Positions 47,461 to 62,060 are shown, counted from the stretch's first letter. The stretch: DNA of 64,000 nucleotides from Crotophaga sulcirostris (GCA_013397455.1 VYZB01000723.1:62001-126000), one strand, 5' to 3'. The notes: generated from the sequence alone by a model not told the origin. A program made the numbers and translations.

Positions 47461-50400
47461 TCCTGGTCTAATAAGGTGAGCAAGATTGAGTAGAAGCTCT
47501 GAAAAGTCTTTCAGTGCTCTACTTCACAGAGGGTTATCTTGTCACTACTCTCCACCTCTTGCCTAACTCCAAACAGGGTATATTCATACTCTACTTACAG
47601 ACATCTCCATGGTTCTGATATATTTTTTGCCTGCTTCCAAACCCCTGCCATTTCAAACAGACCCAAGAGTAATGTTCAGGGCAAGGATTTCCCTTTGTTT
47701 GATATAAACACATTATCTTTATTTCAGCATAATTTTACATTTCACTCTAGTTCTTTCATGCTTTAATACTCTGATTCTCTTTTTCTGGATTATTACTTAT
47801 TACTGCACTGTGAGCTGCTGCAGTGACAGCCATTCAGTGGCAAGGAACTTGGAGGGAAGATACTCCTCCCTCTTTCCTGCATCTTCTACAGTCAGGTGCC
47901 AGTAAGGCCTGATTTGGCTTATTCCTTAAAGGAAGTGCAAGAAAAATGGAGATAAACTATGATCAAGATTTTAAGTCATATCTATGTGATAGAATAATGT
48001 CCTCAGAACATCTTGACATGTGAAGTAATGTTTTTATTACATCTAAGCCAAGAATTTAGTAATGTTTTTAAAAATTGAAAGGCAATTAGACACATAATAG
48101 ATAATGCAACTGGCATGAGATAATACAGCTCATCTCCTAAGACACCTAATGGTCATGTTAACCATTTTAGAACTCAGAAGAGCAACAGGCAAGCTAGTGA
48201 AAATCATCTTCATTCAAAGGTAAGGAAATAAAAAAAAATGCTGCTGTGGAGAAAGAGATTATGCATTAAATATGTATTGCATCAGCTCAGATCCATATAG
48301 CATGTTTATATTGAATACATACACCCTCTGAACCGATGCAAAATATTACAGAAAAACTGGAAAAGATTCTTGGAGCGTTTTAAAACACGCAGTCTTCCCA
48401 GAGATTAGATTTAACTGCAGGGATGAGGTGAAGGAGGGCTTTGGCCACAAAAAGGTGTTATGTGCTAGTTAAGTTCCCACATTAGCACTCAAGACTCAGC
48501 CCACACATTGTCACTACTCAGAGTGAGATCCAGCCACCTTTTGCACTACTCAGATTTGGGTGATCGTCATGGTTTTCCATGTTCTTTTAGGCAAGGGTCC
48601 TGCACTATTCTTAATCACACTCTTGACTTCAGATATTCAAGTTTACTTAGCGAGGGCACGAGCATGTGACTTGAATTTCAGCTCCAGCCAAGGGAGAGTA
48701 AACCATTTTTCAACAGCTGGCCATGGGGAACTGCAATGAAAGTTTCCCTAAAATGTTGTAATGAGAAAAATCTCCCTGTGCTGGCAGTGACTATATGCCA
48801 GATTCATGCAGTCCTCATTCGTTTGTTGCAATCAGCAGACCAGTTAGATGGTATGAGCAGTGTACCAGAAGCAATGCTTGGAAGCAGCTAACTGGAAACA
48901 TGTTGCCCAGTGGGACTCTTACTGGCATTACTGAGTGTGCGATTAAGGTTACTTTCTGTAATTAAGCCTTCATACAAACTTAATTATTGTAATAGTTCGA
49001 AATCAAGAACTGAGACCCAGCTAATTAATGGCAAGCATGAGCTGGCCTATTCAAGTCCCACATGGGACCATCGCCTCATTTCACAGAGATTTCATTAGAA
49101 AAAGAAAACAAATTACAGAAGAGCAGACCTGAAAATCTGAGAAACGCCAGCCATATTTCTAGCCAGAATACTTTCTGCTTAAAGTAAGGGCTGAGCCCAG
49201 ATTTCTTGCTTCCTGCATTGTCTTGTGTGGTTAGTGCAGCCCCATGAACATGGACAGTCTTTAATAAGGTTTAACAAGTTAGATGATTTCAGCAACCCAG
49301 CCTGTGGGTTTCTGTTCCCAGGATTCACGTGGACTGTTTAAGCATGACAGCTCTGCTAGGAACCTTGCTGTTCTTCCAGCCCCCATGGCAGAGCAGTGCC
49401 TTTCTACATAAAACATTTACAGTACAATGCCATCAAGAGTATTAAAGTATTCAAGAAGCACTGCCCAAGACTGCCAAGGAGTAACTGAGCAAATGAAGAG
49501 GGCAAAACAGCTGTTCCCTCTGCCTACGTACTGCAACGTTGCGTGGGTGCAGAACATTGCTTTGAGGGCATATTTTTCTGATGTCGCTTTCCTCAGTCCA
49601 TCTCCTGTTTGCCCATCTAAACAAAAGCTACTTTCTAAAATCAGCAAAGCCTCCGGCCCCAGCTGTAACAAGCAATGACAAAGTACTGCCAAAGAAATCA
49701 ATTTATGGCCCATATATCCCTCTTCAACAGCAGGAAACATTTGTTCCTTCAGATGTAGACAAGTGTCTGTTTACCACAAATCTCTGGGTGTATGAGCTCT
49801 GTCCTCCAAGATGCTGTGAAGGACAGTGCATTTATCCACTTCCCACATCACCTCTTCTCAGTGAGCCTGATGGTTGGCTTTGAGGCCAAGACACATCTGC
49901 ACCTATGAAACAAGTACGTGAAGCACTGTGGTATTGCCAGGAAACAGAACCTCCGAAGGGAAATCAGAGCCAGACTGGGGAATGTCTTCACAACAAGCAT
50001 CACCATCTGTAATACTCAGACGCAGTCTACGACTACATTATTAAAATGGCTTTAGGTCACAAATAAAGACAAAGCGATGTACCAAAAATCCAAGCGTAGG
50101 ATGTTTGTATCAACTAACCTGAATTCACAGACCCCCACCTAAGTGTTACTGACAGAACATGGCAGAAGCCCAGGAATCAGGGAGAGATGTTGCAGAGACT
50201 TGTCCTGTAGCAGTGCTTTGCAAGGCAGATCACACAGCATGCCAAGGCCACCAACTTCACCTGCATGCAAAACCCAGAACATCACTGTCCAGGATGGGCA
50301 GGGCCAGTCACATTGAGCTTGATGACTGTGCCTACAGTTGTCACAGAGAAAGAAAAGGACTCTGATACTTGCCACCACAGCATGGGTAAGGAAAATACCA

Positions 50401-53400
50401 TGACATTCCGGCCATTTGCGTTTTAAAAAACGTGAGAACCTTAAAGGGTCACTTTTGTAAACAGATTATACACTGTAAGGCTCTGTGAAGTGATGCCTTA
50501 ATATCTTTAAATCTCTCAATCTTTACATCCTTTCACAAAATCAGTCAATAAATACTCTGTACAACAGCTTTCCAGCTGACATTGCTATTTTAATACTGTC
50601 CATGTCTTATATTTCCCTTTGTTCATTTGTTTTGCACTGTAACAGCATGATTGTTTAATTAGCCAACAACAGCTCTGCTGCTCTCTAGCATAACCCTTCA
50701 TGCTTCTGCTGACTACTCACTGCAACCACACCACAGTTTATGTATACAATCCATTTATGAGCTCTGTGCTCTCAGGACTTGTCAACACAGGGAATTTATT
50801 GTCAGATAATCTTAGGTGTAAATTTAATGTGCCATCATTATTCTTCCCTAAATCTTTTTGTGGGTTATCTAATTTCACAGAAAAATGCTTTTGAGCCGTT
50901 CAACTTAATCCACTTTGGAGGAGTGCAAATAGAGTATTGTAACAGCAATGTTTACATAAATAGCTGGTGCTAAATAGCTTTTTTGCACACTTATCATAAG
51001 CCAAACTGTTACTTAGCATGTGTAGTCTGGAAAGCCTCTCACCTAATCCCAGTTCTAAAGTAATGTGATGGATCATATGACCTACTGAATATAATGTGCC
51101 AGCCTCACTTTCTGAAGAACTGCCTACATAGTGGAGGTCAGTCTGGATTATTTAATGGTTCGAATTGAAACAGGAATATCTATCCAAGATTAACTCTCTA
51201 ATGCTCCACTCTTTACTCCAGACTGTGTAACTGATACTCTGCTCACTCAGAACTGGGCCCATTTCATCTGAGCACACTTCTGACCTGGAATGAAGTGTTT
51301 AAAAGTATCAGGAGAGGGATACATACACAGAAGAGTTGCAAGGTAGACAAACGTTAATTTATCTTATGTTACATCCAAGGCTTTCATTGCTATGACATTC
51401 TGCTAAGCTTGTGTCATATAAAAACTCTCTCAATCCTCATTAGTGGGAGGAACAAAACCCCATGCTTAATTTTAGGGTTCATAAACACCTGTGAAAAATG
51501 TAAACCATGGTAATCTAGGACAGGTGCCCTCACTTAACTGTGCAAGCATTAGTATCTTTAGGTGTACTTCTTGATTTTCACTGCCTCCTGATCTGTTTTA
51601 ATCACAGCTTTATTATTCAATGACAGCATAAACTGGATATAAGATGCATGCATTTGAAGGATGTTGTAGGTTATTCGGCAGTGGTGTTCACTAAAACATT
51701 CAGATTTGTAAGAGTAGATGGTGTTTTTAATGGGCAGCTTTTAAATTCAGGACAGGTTTAGCAGTCCCAGCACTGTCTATAACATCACAAAAGTAGGTTT
51801 CACTGCCTGCTACCCCATTCCTTCTCATGCAGATGCCAGGTCAGGTATGATGTGTGATCAGCCTTTTCATTTGCAAAGCAATGCAGCTGGCAGTAATCAG
51901 TCTAAGGTCTGCTTTTCTTCAATTTTCTAGATGTTTCCTAAGTACATAAATTGTATGTATCTTTCAGACAGCACTAGAGAGCTCCTGAAGAAGCCGTGCT
52001 ATCAGAATTACATTCATACTTATGGTAAAAATGTTTTTCTTCTTTTTACTGCTAATTGTTACTAATCTATTCTATATTTATCATTATGCTTATTTTTATC
52101 AAGATTAATAAAATGTATTTTTTAAAAATTTAAAAAACTAAACTATACAGGGCAGACTAATTATGGACCAGAATTCTTGTTCTACATAATTGCTGTTTTT
52201 GACACTTTTCCATCACCATTTCTGTAACTGCATAAATGCTAAGACTCAAAATGTTGATGGGCACCAATCAACTTTTAGTATAGAACACTTCAGGAGATGA
52301 GCTGTTAATGACTTTGTATGTACTTCTGACAGCATGGTAAAATTTTTTTTTGACCAGTTCGACATAACAGATCTCAAAACCTGTGCTTTTTTTTCTGTGA
52401 TCAAATCTGCAAGACAGAAAGACCAAAGGCAGATGATGAGTGCTGCTTGTAGCAAACCATACTAGATGCCATGAAATGTAGGCAGCTACTGTTTAAACAG
52501 ACAGTTTTGTGAACACTTGGAGAAGCTGCAGTACATACACAAAGGAATGGTCCACTGCCAGTAGTAGGACTGATGTCAGTGTATTTCAGCATTGACAATG
52601 GTGTCATTGCAGCAAACAACTATAATGTTTCCTGGACCATCCCCGTGTAAGGCTACAGGTATATTAAGATTTTTTTTGTTTGTTTGAAACAGTGGAGCAG
52701 TTATGAAGAGAAATCCACAGTAATTCCCTCTTTCTAAGCATTGATTCCGTGTGCAGAGTGGTTTTGGGATATGTGAAGAGGATTCCTTTCAGAGGAAAAC
52801 TGTTCAAAATCCCTGCTCTAATTTATAGCAGATGCACTCCAGATCTTAATAGGCACATAAGGGTTTGCACCAATGACTTTTGCTTGTGACTGCTTTGATT
52901 CATAAGGTGTATCAAACAGATGCCTAATTCAGGGGCCTAGACTAAATCCATCTTGAAATAGAACACGAACTGTATACTGTGTAGTTGTAATGATTGCAAC
53001 ACTAAATGTTTAAATCTGCTGGACTGCTCTTTCTTTGTCAGATTATTTTCTGATGTGGCCATGGTCCAGGAATACCAACAGGATCAACCCTTTTTCCCCC
53101 TTGTCTTGGTAACGGCTCTTCAAACACAAGCAAAGGGGCAGGAATTGCAAAAGATAGCATATTCTGAAGATATTCATCCACTGGACGTCTGGTGGAGAGA
53201 AAGAGAACTGCTCTTGCTGTATGAAATGAATGAGGGCAGAATTCATCCATCCAGATTATTAGAGACTCAGTGTGGAAGAATTTGACAACTGACTCTACCA
53301 TAGGAAAAGCATCACACAGTTCCTCATTTATAAGACACTCCTAAAACAAGCAGGGGATGCAAACAAAACCTGCAGGTGAAATTACGTCCTTTGGAAATAT

Positions 53401-55398
53401 GGTCTTTATGATTACCTGAATTATGGATGCCTGTAATGCAAATTGAACAATATTCATTACTAATGTGACGCTTCATATTTGGACGAAAGTTCCCAGAACT
53501 ACAGGCACCAGTGCATGAAGGTTATTCCGTCTTGCTTAAAGTCCTGAGCAATCTTGAATATTTGAAATCAAGTCGATAGTTTAGGAAGATTTGTTTTAAG
53601 AGATACGTATAAATTCCATGTAATTATCCAACACTGAGAGGAAAAGAGGTCATATAGCCATGCATTATAAACGTCCAAGATGAGCCCAGGACAGTGGTAT
53701 CTCCTAACTGCCAGTCCAAGTGGCAGTTCATAATAGTTCACAAATTTGCTTCACCCAGCCCCCATAGAGAAAAAACACTGCAGAAATATTCCATGGCCAT
53801 TCCTTCATTTAGTGTCTTTCTCATAGCACTTTTTGTGTTATAGGGAAACAAAAATATTGAAAAATCCCAAGGACACTGACAGGTGTAACAGAGCTGTGCA
53901 CAAGTATTTCAAGACATCTGGCATTCATGCATCCAGCTGCTCTGGCTGTTTTCTGGTGGCTTCTGAAAATGGCAGCATAAAAGATGCTTCCTTATTTTTT
54001 ATATCCTATCATCATTTAGGAGAGAAAGAACAGAACAGAAACATACACAGTTACTACAATGCCCTAAATACAGAGAACTTATGAGCATGTGATGCCATTG
54101 GTTCTGTTTATCATGATTGTTAATAAAATATCTACGTTATATCAGATGGAAAATCACACAGCGGAGAAAAAAAATTCCGTTTTACATGTATCTTAAAGAA
54201 TCACAGTGTACTTCTAGGCTTTAATATGATATTTAACAATTTTGAAAAAATACGTTGTCCAAAACACAAATAGGTCATTATGGTATCATTAACACCACTA
54301 TAATTATCTTAAGGCATAACATTTTAATCCTGTTCTGATATCTTTGCATTATTACTCTGAATAGCTTCAACTATTCAAACAGGTTTTTTTCTCTTAAATG
54401 GCAGGCCGTGTTTTGACGGGTAGGACATTTCTCTAGGACTCAGAATTACCTGCTTCTAGGCCTTAAGTGGTATTCGCCAGCCATTTCACTCTCCTTGTGT
54501 GTGCTTCCAGAACTTTGCTGTCTTGCCCAGTAAGTCTTCAAGTACTTCGAGATAGATACTGCCTCTTATAAATCTGGACAGCATGAAGACAACTGGACAG
54601 AAATACAAGGGAACTAACTCACTTTCAGAGTCCCTGCTGAGAACTCTTAGGTGTTTCTCTCACAGAAAACAAGCAATGACTCATGTCTGTTCTGGAAGCA
54701 TCTAACTGTTTTTTCTTTAATAGTGTTTTGAAAGGCAGCTCATAGCCCGATTGTTTCTGAAGGCTCTAAAAAAGCCTTACACTAGCATCCAAGTATATGT
54801 GGTTCATCTACAAATACTAATCGGATCTGATGTCCTTTTCAGCTTCATGAAGCTATTGAAGCATAGATTTTTTTAACCTTTTATATTTATACTGAAACGG
54901 ACTTACACTACTAATACAGCTTCACTGACTATTTCTTCATGGCTTTTGCATCTGCAACTGAGATACAATTGAAACTTTCTGCTTCTGTCTTCAAAGAGCT
55001 GTTGCAAAAGGTTAGACTGACAGTGTTCAGTAAAATGTTCTTCTGTAATAACTGTAATTCACAGGAGGAACAATCCCTTGTGCTTTAAGACTATGACGGA
55101 TGAAGAACAAGTACAGAGGAAGTAAAATTTTACACTGTGATTCCAGCAAACCCTATGCATACCCTCACTTATATTTTTAGCCATTTAAGCATTAGCTTTG
55201 AAAAACAGAATGTGTTCAGATAAAAGACATGGTTTCAGTTACAGAATGACAGTGAGATGGGATAATTGAATCATGTACCAAAACTAGGCTGCTTCAGGAG
55301 ATGTAGCTGTAGGTCACTTGCTTCTTATGCACAGTGTTTTGCTTGTGTCTCAAGCAAGGAGGTGCCATCAACTCCCTTTTCTCTTTCCTTTTTTTCAG
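47461..55398. other. Unique non-coding stretch, no gene recognised
   Basis: About 8 kb of unique AT-rich DNA. The frame at 49,581-49,883 (plus, 100 codons) contains a rather protein-like run (KSIYGPYIPLQQQETF) but lacks clear splice borders and matches no family I know. Other frames are short. An AT-rich patch lies at 52,040-52,140. No CR1, SINE or LTR piece was recognised. Confidence 0.5.
52040..52140. repeat. AT-rich low-complexity patch
   Basis: About 100 bp are nearly all A and T, including runs of seven or more T, and end in TTTAAAAATTTAAAAAACTA. No regular unit is visible. Such patches are common in vertebrate intergenic DNA. Confidence 0.6.
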
Positions 55399-55506
55399 TT
55401 ACACAGTGAGCCGAAGCTCATAGTTGTGAAAACAGCCACTCAAGGTTACCTGGTGGAGAATCCATCTTTTGCGTTCCAGCCCACTGGGCCACACCACCCT
55501 CTTTAA

Positions 55507-58500
55507 AACAGAGCAGTAAACTGGAATCATTGTAATTCCTCTCCTTCCAGCATCCACCAGACAACGTTATAAGGAACAAAGGCGAAGGCCGGGAAAGGTT
55601 ATTCACTTAAAAATACAATAGCTTCTTAAAAATACACAATGGATTAAATTCTTTGATTCTATTAGATGTGCCAATCACTATGTAAGTTCAGGTGTGTTAA
55701 AAAAACTCAGTAGCTTAGACATCTGTGTGCTCTTAACAGCAATTGATTTTTTGTCTATTGATCTTTGCAATTACCTTTACACATCAAAGCACCTAACGGA
55801 GAAATCTCAATGCAATGGATTTTGTACATTTTTATTTACTTCACATGGCCTATAATTTCATACTACCAGAGCTTCTTCCCCTGCTTATAGTGTCTTCCTC
55901 CACTGTGGCAGTGTTGTTAAGGGTCATCAAATAGAACATCACTGTGCAATGGGACCTCCTTTCTTTCCTCCCAGGAAGGCAGGGTGTTAGTTCTTGCTCT
56001 GATTAACCATTCAACTCTGGGATTCTTTGTTGATGTACACTCAGTAGAGGCCGAATTATTACTCTGAAAAATTTCAGGAAGCAGCTATTTTGAAACTCTC
56101 CACAAAACTGCTGGACCCAATAGCTGCCCCTTTTCAGAGTCGGAGTAGACTTTCTGCAGCATTTTCTGAAAGGGAGAGTCAATTCTAACATTCAAGACCT
56201 GGTTTCCAAAGAAGATTCTCATCCCAAAATAATTTTCAAGATTTCAGTATTTTCCAGTGTCGTTTTCAGGAACTTAGCCACAGCAACTCCAGATGACTGC
56301 CCAAGGATAGTTCAAGTCCTAAGTTACATTTTGAGCATGAGTTCATGGCTGTGTTATGTCTGGCCCACAGACAAATGTTCAAAGGAGCCCACTCTTTGCA
56401 TTTTGACCTTGCACATGCTAGATGCGAAGAAGGTCCTGCTTCTCTCCTATCATGCAAGCAGGATGCAAACCTGAAATGATGTCATGCCACAAGGAAGACA
56501 TTGGCGTATCCAGGCAGGGGAGGTGTCAAAAGAGTGATGCCCTGAATTGAGACTGGTTCATATATCTCTGCACATATGGTGCTGACATGCTTCGTGCTGT
56601 TCTTCCCTAACTCCTTTTTCTGATACAACCAGCCATTGAGCCCTGCTAGGATTGGCCAGCACTAAGCAATCTACGGTCCTCTTTCCCCTTAAGGGAATCC
56701 CAGATGTTTTTGGTCTGCACTTCAGTAATTTACAGAGACGGTAACTCCAAAGAGAGCACACTGCACATATGCTCCATCCACCTGCTAAATCCATTTGTCA
56801 CAAGGCACAAGGTTTACTAAACTTTTCTGACAGGCTGAGACAGAAGAAAAAATAACGTTCATTAAAACATACAACCCTTGTGAATAAGTATAAGCATTCT
56901 GGGCAAAAAGGGAAATGCTAGGATTTCACTGAAAACAGGAATTCTTGCACACTGAGAAAATAAAATCCAACTCTGTACAGAAACAAAACCACAGAGACGC
57001 CAGTCTGTTGCTACCAATGAATATAAATGATGGAGAATAAAGGTGGGAGACATCATTTGCACAGAAATTGAAACTCCTAGTTCGCTTCCCTGGAAGAATT
57101 AATTTAAACTTACATGGAGACCTTAAACAGTCTTGACCCTTCAAAATAATATGATAACCTTTCCTTTATTAGCAACAGACCCAGCACTGCACAGCTTTTT
57201 CTGGATGAGTAGTCCTCTTACTGAAGTTAATAGGCCTGTTCAATTAGGATTGGAGTTCAGGGCTGACATGCCATAATAGTATGAAAAATAGTTTGCTGCA
57301 TCAAGCAGAAATTATGCACACTTGGAGTAAACTCTGAGGTCAGTGCAAGAGGGTGTGAATACACAGCCTCACTGGCTGTCTCTACCTACTCGATTTGGGT
57401 CACAGCCAACAAACTCCTGGTAAATTAGAATTCTATCTATTGACTTCTCAGAGAAACCCAGATATATCTGTACATTCACAGCTCTTCTTAGCTTAGATCC
57501 AAAGAAAACAGGCACCTATTTGAAATCCTATCTATCTGTTCAGTACCCTCCTGAATGTGCCTAGCCACTCTGCACTGGTCAATAAAGTCACACTGTCAGC
57601 AGTCAAGTTCAGGAATTCTCATTTTGTTGCAGGCCCTCTCACAGTTGCCTGTAAAATTGTGAGGATATTGATTTGCAGTACAAAAATGGCTAGCTTTTCA
57701 GCTGTGTTTCTTCATGGAGCACTGGACAGGCAAAAAATGCACGGAAAGGAAGTAACAGAAGGCAAGAAGTGAAAGCAGTGCTGTCAGGTACAGGGAATCC
57801 ATAACAAAAAAATTGTTGCAAAAAGATGGTAATGTAACCCGGTGTCCACAAATGCATACAATCCTTTTTGTCATACTGTGCAGTATACTGTTAAACATGT
57901 ATACACATACACACAATTTACATAATTTCAACAGAATACTTTCATGTTTGCATTTTTAACAGTGCACTTGGCTCTATAAGCTATGTTTTAAACTGCAAAC
58001 TAATGATGCTTTTGCAACCAGTGATTTCCAAGCCATGAACATGTTATGAGACTCTTGCCTGCTACCATCTTGGATTAATCATACTCATATTACATTTTCA
58101 CCTAGCAACATACTTGGTAGAAAAAGTAATTATTATATTAACATTTGAATCTTCAAAGCATCTTACTATACTAGGTGAATTAATAAAACAAAAGCATAGC
58201 TTGTACGCTCCTGGTTGGTTGTCACAGATTCAGAGTACATGAAGTACTCTGAGATAAGTAAATGATCCTATGAAGGAATGAATACCGAAAACCAGGAAGA
58301 GGATAGTAAACAGGGGAGAATTCAAGTTAGATCATAAACATTTGAAATTATACTTGAGCTAAAAATCTACACACTAGCTGGATAATGAGAAATATTTTAC
58401 CATAAAAAGCTCACAGATTTTCCTATATCCCCCCTCATTTTCTGGAGAAAACATGTGAAAACTTGACCTCAAGTTACTGCAGCAGCTGTTTGAATAGTGA

Positions 58501-61394
58501 TAAAATATCAGAATCCTGGCAAAAGGGGGTTCCTATTTTTTTCTGTATAAAAATTGTAAAGTTCCTGACCGCCTTCACCCTTGACTTCTGAAACTGCACG
58601 TAAGCGAGTAAAAATTGTGAGTAATTCCTGAACTCTAACTGGTAGGTTTTGGAATGCATTTACTCAAGCCTTGTGAGCTACAGGACCTATCCTTGATTCA
58701 GTTTTCTGAATGACAGTGTTTGTCTCATGCTGTTTTTACACCTTAGGCACTGGCAGCAGTAGAAAAGGATTTGTGAAATGTTACCTGCTTAGGAAGAGAG
58801 GGTATTTGTTAAGGCAGCTGTCAGTGAGAGGTCTCACGGCTGATTATATGAACACAAGGCAATGTGGAGGCTGCTTTAATTTGCTGTAACCAATGACAGT
58901 TAAAAGCAGATGTCCTACAAAGAGGAGACTACCCACAGCATTGGACCTCCAGTAACACTCCATTCAATGACCCTAGCTCTCATTCCGAATCCCAAATGCA
59001 GTTTATTTTCCAAGGACTTCTCCATGGTTAGAATCTAAAAGGAGGTTTCTGGCACCTGGCATCTTCAGGAACCTCTAAATGTTAATATAAACTAGTCATA
59101 GGACCCAAATCTGCAACTGGTCTGTAGTTTTACATCACACCAATCTTTTTAACAGTAAAGGTAAATGCATTCATCAATTTTAAAATATGATTATTTCAGA
59201 TATGTCATTCTCACAGATAACGGAGCTACCTGGCATTCAGTGTGTCAAGGTGTTGGAGCACTTTTCTGGGAGAATGCTCCACAGCTAGATTCAGTTATCT
59301 TCAGTCAGCAGAATACTTACAAGTATTGGAAAAAAAAAGAGAGGAAGGGATTTTCACCGTCAAACCCTGACTACTAAAGCAACAATCAAAATTCATTGCT
59401 AAGTAAACTCTAGTTGGACTGCTAGGGCTCTGCAATTTATTCTTATTCTATTCATCTATTATTGTTATATGAGAAAGTTCTGTAAGAAACTGACAGTTTT
59501 ATGTAAGGGTGGCAGAGCTGTCAAAATTTCAAGAAAATTCTGTTTCTTGATTTTATTTCATAAACTTGGTGTCAACTATTTTTTTTCTTAACACATTTCC
59601 CACTTCTCACTTTCACGGAACAAAGGTAGGGTAAAAAGAATTCAATGCTCTGAATATTTTCATGACTAGGTAATCAGCCTGTTAAATATGGCATTCATAC
59701 TGACCTGGTGAGTAAGAGAAGATGTGGAGCATACACCAGGGACCACACTGGAGACATCACAGTATTAGCCCACAAGCCATGTCAGCTAATGGCAGATCTT
59801 CACTGACAAATGTATCCTCCACAGGTACTTACTGAAGTAAAGAACTAATAACTATCAAGGAGAGTACCAGTGAGTGCTACAGTGGTACATAATGATAAAT
59901 TAGCACTACTTTGTTCCTAATGTCAGACACTTCTCCTGTCTCCTGTAGCAGTGAGGGATAGTTTAAACAACTGTAGGAGTGATAACTAAATGCAGTAAAG
60001 AATTAATTCACCACAGGGGTAATATGCATGGATAGAGTAATTGTGATGGAGTTGTATAACCTGCATGACTATGGAGGTCATCACAGTGTTTGCAAAAATC
60101 TCTGTTCTAAATGGCAAAAAAAGGGAACCCAAAACAAACGGTTAATGATATCAAACACTGGAGTTCTTAATTTGCAGCCTTCTTAGAAATATAAAACACA
60201 TTAAAAAAGTAAATCTACTTGAATTGCAGTTGTAGAGACTATTTTAGAGAACAATTACGGCATTATCTAAGAAAAAATGGCAATAAGGCAGTACACATTT
60301 GCCATGACTACAGTTTCAGTCCTTCAGTGCTAACATACTTCATTCTGTGATTATTCATCTTCAGTTACAGTTAGAACAATAACACCCTGTTGAAAGAGCT
60401 GTGTACTAGGTCTATGATCCTATTTTTTGTACCAGGACTCCTCACAAATTGGCACGCATCAGTCTCATAACACAGAGAGAAAGGGTTGAACAGTTCACCT
60501 ACTTAACAGAAAAGTAATGAGTATAGGAATCAGGTCCTCAAAAGTTGTTCAGGCATGTGACTGCCATTGGGATAAACTGTTTATTTCAAAGACAGATGCT
60601 CAGGTAATTCTAATGATATGCAACCGGCACAACCTGTCCAAGAGCAGGGAACTAAAAGACTGAGTCATAGATCAGCTCTAACCCCTGCATAATACTTCCT
60701 TCCCAAACAGCTGTATTTCCAACACTGGTCACCCCCAGGCCATCAGTTCTATCTAAAAGAAGTGACCTGTGCCCACATTTCTCAGATCAGAGCCTCTTCT
60801 GCTCTTCTTGTTGTGAAGGAGAAGAAACTTAACTTAGAAAATGGAGATCTTTCTTGACAATTCCAAAATGAAGAGATCTATCATTGTTTTTAGCAATGCC
60901 ACCAAATGTCAGTAAGAGATGTCAGAACTGCTGCAGGACAAAATCAGAAGGCAAGACAATGATTTTCAAATCTTTGGGGTTTTTTCATTTAATGTACTTA
61001 TTTGAGAAGTATTGGTCAAACTGTGGCAAGGGCTATCTGATTTAGTCAGGTGCATTATTAAACCTATTTTATTCTAAAAGCAAATAATTAACAGGCAGCA
61101 ACCAATGTATACACCTCTGTTAAACAATGAAATAAGAAAAAAGTTGAAGCAATTCTCGGTATGTATTAGAAGGAAAGCAAGGCAATGTATCCTCATTTTT
61201 AAATATGTGATGAAGCCAAAATTTGCTCTCTGACTTTATCAATACATTCCACTTCCGAACAGGAAATGATTAAAAGATTATTTTCATGATCTACACCAGG
61301 TGGCAGATTATAGCAGCTCTAGAAATGGAACAAAAACTATGGACATGTGCCCATTTAGAAATCTATGTGGAGAAGCAGAATATAGTTCACGCTT
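55507..61394. other. Unique non-coding stretch, no gene recognised
   Basis: AT-rich unique DNA. Open frames are at most 78 codons and have no family features. A perfect 9-bp inverted repeat with a 5-base loop lies at 58,230-58,252 (arm TCAGAGTAC); its occurrence is within chance for this length. A run of nine A occurs near 59,330. No repeats were recognised before the CR1 at 61.4 kb. Confidence 0.55.
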
Positions 61395-61924
61395 AAAGTT
61401 CACCAACAACAAATGTAAGGTCTTGCACATGGGAAAACACAATCCAGGAGTGTAGCACAAGCTGGAATCTACCCAGCTGGGGATTAGCTCTGTGGAAACG
61501 GACCTGGGGGTCCTGGTGGACAATAAGCTCAATAAGAGTGAAGTGTGCTGCTGCCAAAAAGAAAGCCAACAGGATGCTAGGTTGCATCAACATGGGCATC
61601 ATCAGCAGATATAAAGAAGTCTTTATTCCATCCTATTCAGTGCTTGTCAGGCCATACCTGGAATACTGCGTTCAGTTTTGATCCCTGCTATGCAAAACAG
61701 TTGTGAACAGGCAGGAGAGGGTCCAGGGAAGGGCCACAAAGACCATCAAAGCAGTAGGAAGCCTGCTATATGAGGAAAGGCTGAGGGAAATGGCTTTGTT
61801 CAGCCTTGAGAAAAGAAGGCTTAGGGGAGACCTTATCATCCTATTCCAGTATTTAAAGGGTGGCTACAAAGAAAATGGAGACTCCCTTTTTACAAGGAGT
61901 CACATGAAAAAAGACAAGGGGTAA
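61395..61924 (+). pseudogene. CR1 ORF2 C-terminal pseudogene, old
   Basis: The coding part of the 61.4 kb CR1 copy is split by stops, including one in the family HKLES region (GTGTAGCACAAGCTGG at about 61,451) and one after VQF (TTTTGATCC). Frame changes occur between blocks. The surviving open piece reads RATKTIKAVGSLLYEERLRE and then [15 protein letters not shown]. The family here usually has [15 protein letters not shown], so conservation is good for an old copy. It lacks the endonuclease and reverse transcriptase domains. Confidence 0.88.
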
Positions 61925-62060
61925 TGAGTACAAGTTACTTCTGGGGACATACTGATTTTTTCACAATGAGAAAAATCAGCCATTGGGATAACCCGCCCAG
62001 GGAAGTGGTGGATTCCCCAACATTGGACACTCTAAAGATTCAGCCCAGTGTTGGAAAACA
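61395..62060 (+). mobile_element. Old CR1 LINE fragment (ORF2 C-terminal region, no tail)
   Basis: Plus-strand CR1 similarity runs in order through AACAAATGTAAGGTCTTGCA (family NKCKVLH), GACCTGGGGGTCCTGGTGGA (DLGVLVD), GCTAGGTTGCATCAACATGG (family ILGCI region), CTTGTCAGGCCATACCTGGA (LVRPYLEY), GGAAGGGCCACAAAGACCAT (RATKTI) and TTCAGCCTTGAGAAAAGAAG (FSLEKRR). It fades out around 62,060 after GGGATAACCCGCCCAGGGAA without reaching a 3' UTR or tail. The tail was probably lost to decay or deletion, since CR1 copies normally keep their 3' ends. A 73-codon frame remains open at 61,703-61,924. Confidence 0.93.

Noticed and set aside
49581..49883. 100-codon frame with a protein-like middle (KSIYGPYIPLQQQETF)
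   Set aside because: It lacks a pyrimidine-rich acceptor or a clear donor at its edges, and no family was recognised. It is kept only as a remark in the stretch entry.
58230..58252. Perfect 9-bp inverted repeat with 5-base loop
   Set aside because: About one or two of these are expected by chance in a window this long, and nothing nearby suggests an RNA hairpin gene.
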